A stretch of DNA of 64,000 nucleotides from Chloroflexota bacterium (GTDB taxonomy: Bacteria; Chloroflexota; Anaerolineae; Caldilineales; Caldilineaceae): assembly GCA_016861025.1 (NCBI GenBank), contig BOKO01000009.1, positions 62,001-126,000 on the forward strand, written 5' to 3'. The notes beneath the pieces are model-generated. The model was not told where the DNA came from. It did no database searches and saw only the letters and a program-made list of their open reading frames with translations. Below are positions 42,018 through 59,652 of the stretch, piece after piece. The first letter of the stretch is position 1; each line of letters opens with the position of its first letter. A program made the position numbers and the translations under genes.

Positions 42018-43076
42018 ATGTTCGGTAATAACAAAAACAATGGCTTAACCCAAGACGCCGTGATGAAGGCGCTCAGCAGCGTGCAGGAGCCGGAGCTTCA
42101 CCAGGATCTGGTCACGCTCAACATGATCCGCGACCTGACGATCAGCGATGGCGAGGTCGGCTTCACGATCGTGCTCACGACGCCCGCCTGTCCGCTGCGC
42201 GCCGTGATGGAGCAGGACGCCATCGCTGCGGTCAAGGCGCTGCCGGGCGTACGTGCGGTCAATGTGCGCTTCGCCGCCGATGTGCGCCAGGATCATCGCA
42301 TCATCGGCAAGCTCAACATTCCGGTTAAGAATATCGTCGCCGTGGCGTCGGGCAAGGGCGGCGTCGGCAAGAGCACGGTCAGCACCAACCTGGCTGTGAG
42401 CCTGGCGCTCGACGGCGCCAAAGTAGGCGTGCTCGACGCCGACATCTACGGCCCCAACATTCCCATGATGTTTGGGCTTTCCGGTCGGCCACGCATCGAG
42501 CGCGAAAAGATGACGCCTTTCGAGCGCTACGGGGTCGAGGTGATCAGCATGGGCTTTCTCATGCCGGAAGGCGAAGCGGTGGTCTGGCGCGGCCCGATGC
42601 TGCACAAAGCGATCCAACAGCTCTTCACCGACGTGAACTGGGGCAATCTCGACTATCTGATCGTCGACCTGCCGCCGGGCACGGGCGATGCACAGCTGAG
42701 CCTGGCGCAGAGCGTGCCGCTGACCGGCGGCATCATCGTCACCGGGCCGCAGGCAGTCTCGGTGAGCGATGCGTTACGCGGGGCAAAAGCCTTCGAGCGG
42801 CTCGAGGTGCCGATCCTGGGCGTGGTCGAGAACATGTCGGGCGACATCTTCGGTGCAGGCGGTGGCATGGACGCCGCCAAAAAACTGCACGTCGACTTTC
42901 TGGCGCGCATTCCACTCGACAGCCAGGTGCGCGTCGGCGGCGACAGCGGCGAGCCGATCGTGATCCTGGCGCCGGAGAGCGCAACGGCCAAAGCCTTTCG
43001 TGATTTTGCACGCGTCGTGGCCGCCAAGATCAGCGTGCAGAACATCCTGCCGGAGCCGCAACTTAAGATTGTGTAG
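42018..43076 (+). CDS. Mrp/ApbC-type Fe-S carrier P-loop ATPase
   Basis: About 352 residues from the ATG at 42018, with AAAGGA upstream. An N-terminal MIP18 (DUF59) domain (VQEPELHQDLVTLNMI) precedes the deviant Walker A ASGKGGVGKST and the DIYGPNIPMM segment. A CxxC motif typical of the scaffold class is not evident near the C-terminus. Family members insert or carry iron-sulfur clusters, which could serve the molybdenum hydroxylase. No strong promoter is visible in the 264-base gap before it. Confidence 0.88.
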   Translation: MFGNNKNNGLTQDAVMKALSSVQEPELHQDLVTLNMIRDLTISDGEVGFTIVLTTPACPLRAVMEQDAIAAVKALPGVRAVNVRFAADVRQDHRIIGKLNIPVKNIVAVASGKGGVGKSTVSTNLAVSLALDGAKVGVLDADIYGPNIPMMFGLSGRPRIEREKMTPFERYGVEVISMGFLMPEGEAVVWRGPMLHKAIQQLFTDVNWGNLDYLIVDLPPGTGDAQLSLAQSVPLTGGIIVTGPQAVSVSDALRGAKAFERLEVPILGVVENMSGDIFGAGGGMDAAKKLHVDFLARIPLDSQVRVGGDSGEPIVILAPESATAKAFRDFARVVAAKISVQNILPEPQLKIV

Positions 43077-43467
43077 GGGTGCGAGCTCGACGCCCTGGCG
43101 ACGCAATTGTCGCGGGTCATCGCCTCTCCAACTAAAATACGCCCGCTGCGCTTAACATGCTTTTCTTCGCGGGCAAGGAGCCACCCCACACGCAACAACG
43201 GATTCGTGGCAGCGGCGAATTTGATTTTCCGATCAACAGAGATCGTCGCACCGGTGTGCAAGACAAATCTATTCCATCCACGAATTCGTTGTTGTGCTCC
43301 ATCGACAAGTCCATTGTAGCGTCTCCACAGTCACGCTATTTCCGCAACCCACCTGACGGCTACGCCACTTGTCCGATTTCAGCCCTTAGTAAATAGTATA
43401 GAATAATTTGGAAATCGCACGCATTGGCGTCGATTTTGCTGCTGCGGCGCTGCGCTGTGCGCAGAGA
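43077..43467. other. 391-bp gap with a spaced inverted repeat
   Basis: No convincing gene is present. CAACAACGGATTCGTGG (43193-43209) and CCACGAATTCGTTGTTG (43278-43294) are inverted copies with one mismatch, 68 bases apart, possibly a long-loop hairpin or the ends of a miniature element. A second, smaller pair GCCCGC/GCGGGC (43141-43146, 43169-43174) sits just upstream. An AT-rich stretch with TATAGAAT near 43398 may hold the -10 of the kinase gene. Confidence 0.55.
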
Positions 43468-47844
<4,377 letters not shown>

Positions 47845-47859
47845 ACAATTGGTCAACCT

Positions 47860-48675
47860 TTACGGACGCAAACTTTCTCCCGGCAACACAAAGCCATATC
47901 GCTGCATGATCGGGCGCCCTTCCTCGCCGTTGATGAAGGCGGCAAAGGCGCTCGCTGCATCCGGCTGTGGGGAGGATCTCACGACGGCAAGCGCCTGCAG
48001 CAATGGTGTGTGCAGGTCGGCGTCGATCAGCGTCCACGAAATTTCCGGCACGTCGGCAATCGACAACGCCACAATGCCCGCCTGTGCGTCGCCGGTCTGA
48101 ACGAATTGCAGCGTCTGCCGCCCATTTTCACCGTAGACCAGTTTCGGCTCGACCAGCTCCCAAACGCCGTCATTGAGCAGCGCCTCTTTCGCCGCCACAC
48201 CGTAAGGAGCATGCTCCGGGTTGGCGATCGCCACGCGCTGCACCGGCGAACTTGCCAGATCAATCAGTTCATCAACCTCAAAATCAAAATTGCGGTTGAC
48301 GGCAAGCACAATGCGACCTTCGGCGTAGAGCGCGATTGTCTCTGGCAGCAACAAACCCTTATCGCGCAATTGCTCGATGAACGCAATGTTGGCTGCGGCA
48401 AAGAGATCGAAGGGTGCGCCGTTTTCGATCTGTTGGGCGAGCTGACCCGTGGAGCCAAAGACCAGCGTCACCGGCTGACCGGTGTGCGCTTCGTACAACG
48501 CCGCAATTTCGGTGAACGCAAATTGCAGGTTGGCGGCGGCGGCCACAGTCAGCGGCGGTATTGGAGTAGCTAGATCCGCCGACGCAGGGGGGGCAGCGCA
48601 ACCGACAGCCAGCCCCAGAACAATCAATGCCATTCCCCAGATAGAGCGCATCGCGGCGCAACGATTTACGAACAT
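47860..48675 (-). CDS. modA: Molybdate-binding protein ModA
   Basis: 271 residues, a lipoprotein by its signal (GLAVGCAAP, Cys26). The mature protein has the ModA pattern: LTVAAAANLQFAFTEIA, LVFGSTGQLAQQIENGAPFDLF and APYGVAAKEAL. It would capture molybdate outside the membrane. No ModB or ModC lies beside it. The gene ends 15 bases from the convergent kinase gene and follows the FAD oxidoreductase by 18 bases, so it is the last gene of that leftward group. ATG 48651 is an alternative start. Confidence 0.87.
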   Translation of the reverse strand: MFVNRCAAMRSIWGMALIVLGLAVGCAAPPASADLATPIPPLTVAAAANLQFAFTEIAALYEAHTGQPVTLVFGSTGQLAQQIENGAPFDLFAAANIAFIEQLRDKGLLLPETIALYAEGRIVLAVNRNFDFEVDELIDLASSPVQRVAIANPEHAPYGVAAKEALLNDGVWELVEPKLVYGENGRQTLQFVQTGDAQAGIVALSIADVPEISWTLIDADLHTPLLQALAVVRSSPQPDAASAFAAFINGEEGRPIMQRYGFVLPGESLRP

Positions 48676-48693
48676 TGACTTTTGATTCGCTTT

Positions 48694-50075
<1,382 letters not shown>

Positions 50076-50076
<1 letters not shown>

Positions 50077-50855
50077 TATCTTCCTTGCCAGCTAGGCTTT
50101 CGCTTCTCTACAAACGCCGCCATCCCTTCCTTTTGATCCTCGGTCGCAAAGAGCAGGTTGAAGGCGCGGCGTTCGAACAGCACGCCCTCTGCCAGCGTGC
50201 TCTCGAAGGCGCGGTTGACCGCCTCCTTTGCCACGCGCAGCGCGACCGGCGCTTTGTCGGCGATCTCGGCGGCGAGCTTGAGGCTGTCATCCATGAATGA
50301 CACCGCCGGAAAGACGCGGCTGACAAGCCCAAATTGCAGCGCCTCCTGTGCGGAGATGCGCCGCCCGGTCAGGATCATATCCATCGCCACCGACTTGCCG
50401 ACGGCGCGCGTCAGCCGTTGCGTGCCGCCTGCGCCGGGAATGATGCCGAGGTTGATCTCTGGCTGACCGAACTGCGCAGTCTCAGAGGCGACGATCAGGT
50501 CGCAGGTCATCGCCAGCTCGCAGCCGCCGCCTAGACAGTACCCGCTCACCGCAGCCACAATTGGCTTGGCGACGCGCTGCACTGCATCCCAGTAGCCGAT
50601 GAAGGGACTGCTCATCATCTCGACCACGCCGGCGTTCGCCATCTGCTTGATGTCGGCGCCGGCGGCAAAGGCTTTCTCGCTGCCGGTGACGACGATGCAG
50701 CCAATGCTGGCATCAGCGTCGAAGGCTTGCAATGCGCGCACCAGCTCGTCCATCAGCTCGCTGTTGAGTGCATTGAGCGCCTGCGGTCGGTTCAGTTGTA
50801 CAATGCCAACACGCTCCCGCTGACTCACGATCACATTGGCATAGGATTCATCCAT
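50076..50855 (-). CDS. Enoyl-CoA hydratase/isomerase (crotonase)
   Basis: 259 residues from the ATG at 50855, which follows AAGGAGCG. The crotonase motifs are GSEKAFAAGADIKQMA (oxyanion hole) and SGYCLGGGCELAMTCD, and the catalytic glutamate region reads PEINLGIIPGAGGTQRL. It hydrates enoyl-CoA in beta-oxidation-like pathways. It pairs with the acyl-CoA dehydrogenase just upstream. Confidence 0.93.
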
Positions 50856-50881
50856 GATTTCGCTCCTTGATAAGTAAGAAC

Positions 50882-50969
50882 AAAACGCGGATGACACAGT
50901 TTGGCGGATTCACGCGGATTTTCTTTTGATCCGCGCTCATCCGTTCAATCCGCGTCATCCGCGTTCCGT
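50882..50969. repeat. CGCGGAT-family palindromic intergenic repeat
   Basis: A copy outside the purine-like cluster: AAAACGCGGATGACACAG on the left and CCGCGTCATCCGCGTTCCGT on the right. It lies between the acyl-CoA dehydrogenase and enoyl-CoA hydratase genes, again inside an operon. Confidence 0.87.
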
Positions 50970-50973
50970 TTTC

Positions 50974-52200
<1,227 letters not shown>

Positions 52201-52492
52201 AGAAAACCCTCGTTTGGAAAAAGAAAGCACCGCAGGCGACATTGAGTTCATCGCATCATATCATGTTGCACTCAAAACCCGACAACGGCGCACGGCGAGT
52301 TCTCTTGGGAGCCCTCGCTTATCACTGAGAACTAACAAAGAGATTAGCCGAACGCAGCGCAGAACTGGCTGTCGTCGATGATGTATGCTCCTGGAATGCG
52401 TACTGACCCTCTGACTTGCTCAATGACGCAGCTTTGTGGTTAAGTTATACACTCAATTCACCAATACCACAGAGTTTATCAAAGGTGCATCG

Positions 52493-54499
<2,007 letters not shown>

Positions 54500-54543
54500 A
54501 AATATCTACATACAGATTTGTAGTAACCTGAAAGAAGCATTCG

Positions 54544-56676
54544 ATGACACAACTTCTGGCTGCTTGTGACGCCGCCTTCGTGGTTGCCGATGCTGACCAT
54601 TCTCAGTGGAGCATCGGCAATGACCACATCCGCAAGACGCTGGCCTGGCGCGAGGGAGAAGGTCTGTTCCTGGAGACGCTGGAGCATGTCGCCACCGGCC
54701 ATATCTGGCGCGCACAACGGCGCACCGATGCCCAGGCGGGCGGCGAGTTTTCACTGCGCTGGAACGACGCCATCCTTTCCGCACGTCAGGCGATGATGCT
54801 GCTGGGGGTGAATGCAAAGACTGACGCCGCATCGGTCACGCTGCGCATCGATCTGCGCCTGGCGGACGCGCTGGATGTTGCCCTCTGTATCCGCGCCCGC
54901 AGCGACGTGGCCGTACTCGAACAGTGGCTGGAAGTGACGGCGCTGCGCGCGGGCGTGTTGAGCCGCGTGGCCCCCCTGACGATTAGCATCGATGGCATGG
55001 CGGCGCCCATGCTGCATTGGGTGCGCGGGTTGCAAAATCACGGCATGGGCATGCCGGCAAGTGGCCCGTATCCCGCCTTTCAGGTGCGTCACGAGCCGCT
55101 CGGCGCAGTGAAACTTGAATCCGGGCTGCGCTCCACCTGGCACGAAATTGCGTGGTTTGCGCTCGATGAGGACAACGGCGGCGATGGGCTGTTTGTCGGT
55201 CTCAGCTATTCGGGACGCTGGTCAGCCGATGCGCGCGCCATGGCAGGCGGCGCCAGCCTTAACCTGTTCAGCGACGGCTACGCCACACCGTTGGACGCCG
55301 GGCAACGCTGGGTCAGTCCGGTTAGCTTTGTCGGCGTCTATTGCGGCGATCTCGATGCTGCCGCTCACGTGCAGCACGCGTACATGCGCGCGGCGGTCAT
55401 GCCGCCGCGCCCCGACGACTTTCCCTGGGTGCAGTACAACACCTGGTTCGCCCACCTGGTCGACATCGACGAGACGATCCTGCGCCGCGAGGCTGAGCTT
55501 GCCGTGCAACTGGGCGCCGAGGTCTTTGTGATCGACGCCGGCTGGTGGGAGCCAAGCCGGCGCACCAGCGACAACTTCACGACCGGGCTGGGCGTGTGGC
55601 GACCGAGCGCCGAGAAGTTCCCTGACGGCCTTGCGGCTTTCGGCGACTTCGTGCACTCGCTTGGCATGAAGTTCGGCATTTGGGTCGAGCCGGAGCGCGT
55701 CGATCTGCGGCAGGAGGGAAGCTGGCGGCTCGACTGGCTGGCGCGCCATCACGACGCCATCATCTCGCCGCCCTGGCCGCCCGACACGGTGAGCGGCTGG
55801 CTTTGCTTCGGCCATCCCGACGTGCAGGCGTGGGCCATCGACTGGATCAGCCGTCTGGTCAGCGACGTGAACGCGGATTGGCTCAAGTGGGACTCCAACT
55901 GGTGGGGCGTGTGCACCTGCACCCATCACGGCCACAGCGCCACCGACGGCGAGTTTTATCAGGTGCAGGGCGTCCACGTTGTAATGGCGGAACTGCGGCG
56001 GCGCTTTCCAAATCTGATCATTGAGAACTGCGCGGGCGGCGGCGTACGCAGCGACTTTGCCATGTTGGCGCACACCCACATCACCTGGCTGCACGATGCA
56101 TCGACGCCCAGCCGCCGCGTGCGTTTTCACCTGGCCGGCGCCACCTATCTCTTCCCGCCCGAACTCTGCAACACCTGGGTTGTGGACGCCGACGATGAGC
56201 CGCTGACCGACCCGACCACGCCGCGCGCCGACCTCGACGCCATTGCCCGCAGCCGCATGTTCGGCGCGTTTGGCGTCTCTGCGCGGCTGCCGCAGTGGAC
56301 AGACCCCGCCTTTGCCGCAGTGCAGGAAGCTGTCGTGCAGTACAAGCAATTGCGCCCGCTGCTCAAGCGCGGTCGATTCTATCACCTGCTGCCGCAAACT
56401 GTGTTGACCTGCACCGATCTGGCGTTGCACGGTCAATGGGAAGCCTACGCCATTATCGACGATAGCGAAGGAGCGGTCTGGGTCTTCCGTGCGACTGACG
56501 GCGAGCCGGTGCGACGACTGCACCTGCGTGGACTGGCGGCGGAGCGCACCTACGCACTGACCGATCTCGACACAGCACGGGTTGTCGAGGCCACAGGCGC
56601 TGAGTTGATGACAACAGGGTTTGTCGCCGACCTGCATGACCGCACGTCAGCGCTGCTGCTGCTTCGTGTGGTGTGA
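54544..56676 (+). CDS. GH36 alpha-galactosidase
   Basis: 710 residues. All GH36 landmarks are intact: the PWVQYNTW and VIDAGWW segments, GMKFGIWVEPE, the nucleophile Asp450 in LKWDSN, and the acid/base motif CAGGGVRSD (Asp504). It should release terminal alpha-galactose from oligosaccharides such as raffinose or from glycoconjugates. It is the second of three consecutive sugar genes. No signal peptide is seen, so it probably works in the cytoplasm. Confidence 0.9.
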   Translation: MTQLLAACDAAFVVADADHSQWSIGNDHIRKTLAWREGEGLFLETLEHVATGHIWRAQRRTDAQAGGEFSLRWNDAILSARQAMMLLGVNAKTDAASVTLRIDLRLADALDVALCIRARSDVAVLEQWLEVTALRAGVLSRVAPLTISIDGMAAPMLHWVRGLQNHGMGMPASGPYPAFQVRHEPLGAVKLESGLRSTWHEIAWFALDEDNGGDGLFVGLSYSGRWSADARAMAGGASLNLFSDGYATPLDAGQRWVSPVSFVGVYCGDLDAAAHVQHAYMRAAVMPPRPDDFPWVQYNTWFAHLVDIDETILRREAELAVQLGAEVFVIDAGWWEPSRRTSDNFTTGLGVWRPSAEKFPDGLAAFGDFVHSLGMKFGIWVEPERVDLRQEGSWRLDWLARHHDAIISPPWPPDTVSGWLCFGHPDVQAWAIDWISRLVSDVNADWLKWDSNWWGVCTCTHHGHSATDGEFYQVQGVHVVMAELRRRFPNLIIENCAGGGVRSDFAMLAHTHITWLHDASTPSRRVRFHLAGATYLFPPELCNTWVVDADDEPLTDPTTPRADLDAIARSRMFGAFGVSARLPQWTDPAFAAVQEAVVQYKQLRPLLKRGRFYHLLPQTVLTCTDLALHGQWEAYAIIDDSEGAVWVFRATDGEPVRRLHLRGLAAERTYALTDLDTARVVEATGAELMTTGFVADLHDRTSALLLLRVV

Positions 56677-56792
56677 GAGATTGTTGGAAAAAGGACAAGG
56701 TTGACGCCGAATTGACGCCGAGACGCAGCGGCGCAGAGATTCGCTGAGGGATCGCAAAGCAGGGAAGGAAAATTCAAGGAGAACCGACGTTT

Positions 56793-57752
56793 ATGAACGA
56801 CCAAGTCCGTATCGACGCTGCCTGGCGTCACCACGACTTCCGCGCTTTGGTGATCGAGAATCGCTTTCTGCGCCTGATCGTCCTGCCTGAATTGGGCGGC
56901 AAGCTCTGGTCGCTTGTCTACAAGCCGGTGGATCGGGAAATTTTCTGGCATAACCCGCGTATGGCGCCGCGCCCTGCCTTCTACGGTGCGGCCTACGACG
57001 ACTGGTTCTGCGGCGGTTGGGACGAACTGTTTCCCAACGATGCGCCAACAACCTTTGCCGGCGACGCATATCCGGATCACGGCGAGTGGTGGGCAATGCC
57101 CTTTGCGTGGGAGATCGCCACGCAGCGCGCCGATGAGGTGACGCTGCGTCTCTGGCGCGCCGGCATCGTCACCAACACATTCGTCGAGCGCTGGATCACC
57201 GTGCGCGCAGGCGAAGCGCGCGTTGAGCTGCGCTATCGCATCCGCAATGATGGGCCGCAGCCGCTCGACTTTCTGTGGAAGCTGCACCCAGCCCTGGCGA
57301 TCTCGCCGCACGCCCGCATCGAGCTGCCCGATTGCGCCGTGCTGCCCGACCCGGCTTTCAACGAACGCCTCGACAAACAGCCCTTTGCCTGGCCCCACGC
57401 TCGCAGCGCCCAGGGTGAGATGGTGGATATGCGCGTTGTCCCGCCCGTCAGCGCAGCCGCCTGCGACTTTTACTACGCCACCGATCTCGCCGAGGGCTGG
57501 TGTGCGTTGACCGACGAGCAGGCGGGTTATCGCTTCAAGCTGACCTTCGACCCGGCGCTCTTCCGCAGCGTGTGGGTCTTTGGCGCCTACGGCGGCTGGC
57601 GCGGTCACTATGTTGCAATCCTGGAGCCGTGCACCGGCTATCCCTATCGTCTTGAAGATGCTGTCACCCAGGGCACAGCCAGCCGGTTAGGGGCAGGAGA
57701 GGAGATCGAGACGACGGTGGCGGTGAGTTTGGCCGGAGAACGTAGAGATTAG
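56793..57752 (+). CDS. Aldose-epimerase-like (DUF5107-type) protein
   Basis: 319 residues of a galactose-mutarotase-like beta-sandwich: IENRFLRLIVLPELGGKLWS, then WDELFPND and an EWWAMPFAWE segment. Conserved His and Glu are present, but the catalytic pair cannot be assigned with certainty. It probably interconverts sugar anomers or supports the two GH36 proteins it follows after 116 bases. It could equally be a carbohydrate-binding protein. Confidence 0.72.
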   Translation: MNDQVRIDAAWRHHDFRALVIENRFLRLIVLPELGGKLWSLVYKPVDREIFWHNPRMAPRPAFYGAAYDDWFCGGWDELFPNDAPTTFAGDAYPDHGEWWAMPFAWEIATQRADEVTLRLWRAGIVTNTFVERWITVRAGEARVELRYRIRNDGPQPLDFLWKLHPALAISPHARIELPDCAVLPDPAFNERLDKQPFAWPHARSAQGEMVDMRVVPPVSAAACDFYYATDLAEGWCALTDEQAGYRFKLTFDPALFRSVWVFGAYGGWRGHYVAILEPCTGYPYRLEDAVTQGTASRLGAGEEIETTVAVSLAGERRD

Positions 57753-57768
57753 GAGATTGGGGGATTGA
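57742..57768 (+). repeat. Half copy of the GGAGATT repeat
   Basis: GAGATTAGGAGATTGGGGGATT, a one-sided copy without its complementary arm, at the 3' end of the mutarotase-like gene. It overlaps the end of that gene. Confidence 0.6.
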
Positions 57769-57870
57769 TTGCAGAGGGGCGCAGCTGGCGTCTCCGTTTT
57801 GGTTGACACTCACAATGCTGCAACGTACACTGTAGCCAAAGCGAAGTTGGCTTATCGCATTAGACTATGC

Positions 57871-58029
57871 ATGAGACTATATGGTATGACTTCAATCGAA
57901 TTCTTCCGTCTTTATCAAGCGGGTCAGACCGATGATCGTATGGATTACGTTGAGTGGGCACCGCTTCTACGGATGCGAGAAAACCTGTTGCGTCGTCTGC
58001 AGTTGCTTACTGGCGAGAGTGTTGCATGA
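57871..58029 (+). CDS. Small antitoxin-like protein (TumA-like)
   Basis: About 52 residues. The core EFFRLYQAGQTDDRMDYVEW, with an RLQLL helix near the end, resembles the small partner of DUF6516 (TumE-type) toxins. The start is uncertain (ATG 57871 or 57886). The next short frame overlaps its stop (ATGA), as in a toxin-antitoxin pair. It is flanked by unrelated sugar and SDR genes. Confidence 0.55.
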   Translation: MRLYGMTSIEFFRLYQAGQTDDRMDYVEWAPLLRMRENLLRRLQLLTGESVA

Positions 58030-58163
58030 GCCCTGCTGAGTATCTCGACTCAGTCAAAGAACGCCTCCTGACCGACCCACTGATTATTGAGTTTCATATC
58101 CGCTCTCGATTTTATCCGGCGGACGGTGATGCGCACGTGAAGAGACATTTGTCTGCATGTTAA
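58026..58163 (+). pseudogene. Truncated DUF6516/TumE-like toxin remnant
   Basis: A 45-residue frame beginning MSPAEYLDSVKERLLTDPL. The LTDPLIIEFHIRSR part is like the N-terminus of DUF6516/TumE RNase-type toxins, which are normally over 100 residues. It stops just before the SDR gene. The remaining part appears to be lost, so the pair is probably inactive. Confidence 0.5.
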
Positions 58164-58176
58164 GTGGAGCGATGCT

Positions 58177-58947
58177 ATGAGTGAACTGAACGGCAAGGTG
58201 GCGTTGGTGACGGGCGCTGCGCGCGGCATTGGCCGTGCGGTGGCGGAGGCGTTCGTGCGGGCGGGCGCTGTGGTGATGATCGCCGATCTTCCCACCAGTG
58301 ACGGCGCAACAACGGCGGCCGCGCTGCAAATGCATGGCGCACAGGCCGCCTTCGTCGCCGCAGATGTCACCCAGGATGCCGATGCAATGGTGGCGGCGAC
58401 GGTGGCGCACTTTGGGCGGCTGGATATCCTGGTCAACAATGCCGGCGTCTTCTATCCCGCCGACGCCCTGACCACGCCCTTCGAACGCTGGCGCCAGGCA
58501 GTGGAGGTGATCTACTACGGCGCGGTTCATTGCAGCCGCGCCGCCGGCCAGGTGATGGTCGCACAGGGGCAGGGCGGGCGCATCGTCAACATCTCGTCGG
58601 TCAACGCCTTTCTGGGCGCGGCGCAGTCGAGCCACTACAACACGGCCAAGGGGGCAGTGGATCAGTTGACGCGCTGTCTGGCGGTTGAGTGGGCGCCGCA
58701 TGGCATTCTGGTCAACGGCGTGGCGCCCGGCTTTGTCGAGACGGCGATGGCAGTCGTCGACGGTGTCAACGAGCATGAGACGCCCGACTTCCAGGCGTTC
58801 TACGTGCAACGGCGGCGCATTCCGCTGGCGCGCCCCGCCCAGCCCGAAGAGATCGCCGAGGCGGTGCTCTTTCTGGCTTCGCCGCGCTGCACCTACATCA
58901 CCGGCCACACGATTGTAGTCGACGGCGGATTGTCGGTGACTTTTTGA
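58177..58947 (+). CDS. Short-chain dehydrogenase/reductase
   Basis: 256 residues, a complete classical SDR: VTGAARGIGRAVAE, LVNNAGVFYP, IVNISS, YNTAK as the catalytic pair and GHTIVVDGGLSV at the end. A sugar or polyol oxidation would fit the neighbouring galactoside genes, but the substrate is unknown. GTGGAGCG lies ahead of the start. It is convergent with the small conserved gene that follows. Confidence 0.88.
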   Translation: MSELNGKVALVTGAARGIGRAVAEAFVRAGAVVMIADLPTSDGATTAAALQMHGAQAAFVAADVTQDADAMVAATVAHFGRLDILVNNAGVFYPADALTTPFERWRQAVEVIYYGAVHCSRAAGQVMVAQGQGGRIVNISSVNAFLGAAQSSHYNTAKGAVDQLTRCLAVEWAPHGILVNGVAPGFVETAMAVVDGVNEHETPDFQAFYVQRRRIPLARPAQPEEIAEAVLFLASPRCTYITGHTIVVDGGLSVTF

Positions 58948-58989
58948 AGAAGCAAATCGCGTGGTTCAGAGCTTCGAGGTGGAAACGCC

Positions 58990-59460
58990 TTACTGTTTGC
59001 CCGTTTCCTCATCGACTTTGCGTCGTCCCTGCGCCGACATGGCGCGCGACGGGTCGCGGCGCATCGTGCGAATGTACTCGGCGCGGCGAAAACGCAGCGC
59101 CGACCAGTCCTCGTCGATGGCGACCTGGCGCACGCCCTCGAAGCCCAGCTCGCCCAACACCGCCCACCCCGTGTCGCGGTTGAACTCACATTTGTAGCGC
59201 TTCGAGCTGGCTTTGGGATAGGCGAACCAGACAATGGCGTCCCCCTCGGTTTTGGCGGCGACGCCGCGCGCCAGCGCATTCACCTCCGCCTGCGTGAGGA
59301 CAAACGCCAACGCAAACGCCACGCGCTCGACCGCGTCAAGATCACGCTGCACAACTACGCCTTCCAGCTTCGCAATCTCCGCCTCGAACGAATCCGGCGC
59401 GTTGATGACGACGATCTCCGGCTGCGTCTTCAGGTTCAACTTCTGAAAAATCGATGACAT
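58990..59460 (-). CDS. Conserved hypothetical protein (DUF3052-like)
   Basis: About 156 residues from the ATG at 59460. Landmarks are KLNLKTQPEIVVINAPDSFE at the N-terminus, a central IVWFAYPKASSKRY segment and VAIDEDWSALRFR near the C-terminus. This is reminiscent of DUF3052-type proteins. I do not recognise a catalytic site. The last part (from about residue 135) is Arg-rich. It is divergent from the methyltransferase gene with 192 bases between them. Confidence 0.7.
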   Translation of the reverse strand: MSSIFQKLNLKTQPEIVVINAPDSFEAEIAKLEGVVVQRDLDAVERVAFALAFVLTQAEVNALARGVAAKTEGDAIVWFAYPKASSKRYKCEFNRDTGWAVLGELGFEGVRQVAIDEDWSALRFRRAEYIRTMRRDPSRAMSAQGRRKVDEETGKQ

Positions 59461-59562
59461 GGCGGCGATTGTGCCAGATTTTGAGGAAGATGGCAAAGAA
59501 ATACTTCGTTAGGAAAAGCTGCGTTGAAACACTCTGGGCGGATGAGCATCACATCGCCGATC

Positions 59563-59594
59563 AACCGGTCTTTAACCGGTTTCAACCGACGGTT
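59563..59594 (+). promoter_or_regulatory. Three phased AACCG repeats upstream of the restriction-modification genes
   Basis: AACCGGT (59563), AACCGGTT (59574) and AACCGACGGTT (59584) start 11 and 10 bases apart, one helical turn each. AACCGGTT is a perfect palindrome. It is probably an operator array for the methyltransferase gene, whose -10 lies at 59641. Confidence 0.5.
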
Positions 59595-59640
59595 CGGCTT
59601 CCAGTAAAGATACGCTTTCTCTCACCCCGAATCATTACGG

Positions 59641-59646
59641 TACAAT
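59641..59646 (+). promoter_or_regulatory. -10 box of the methyltransferase gene, leaderless
   Basis: TACAAT is followed by 6 bases and the ATG at 59653, the same spacing as in the ATPase and regulator genes. A consensus -35 is not visible, so activation may need a bound factor. Confidence 0.55.
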
Positions 59647-59652
59647 GGCCTC

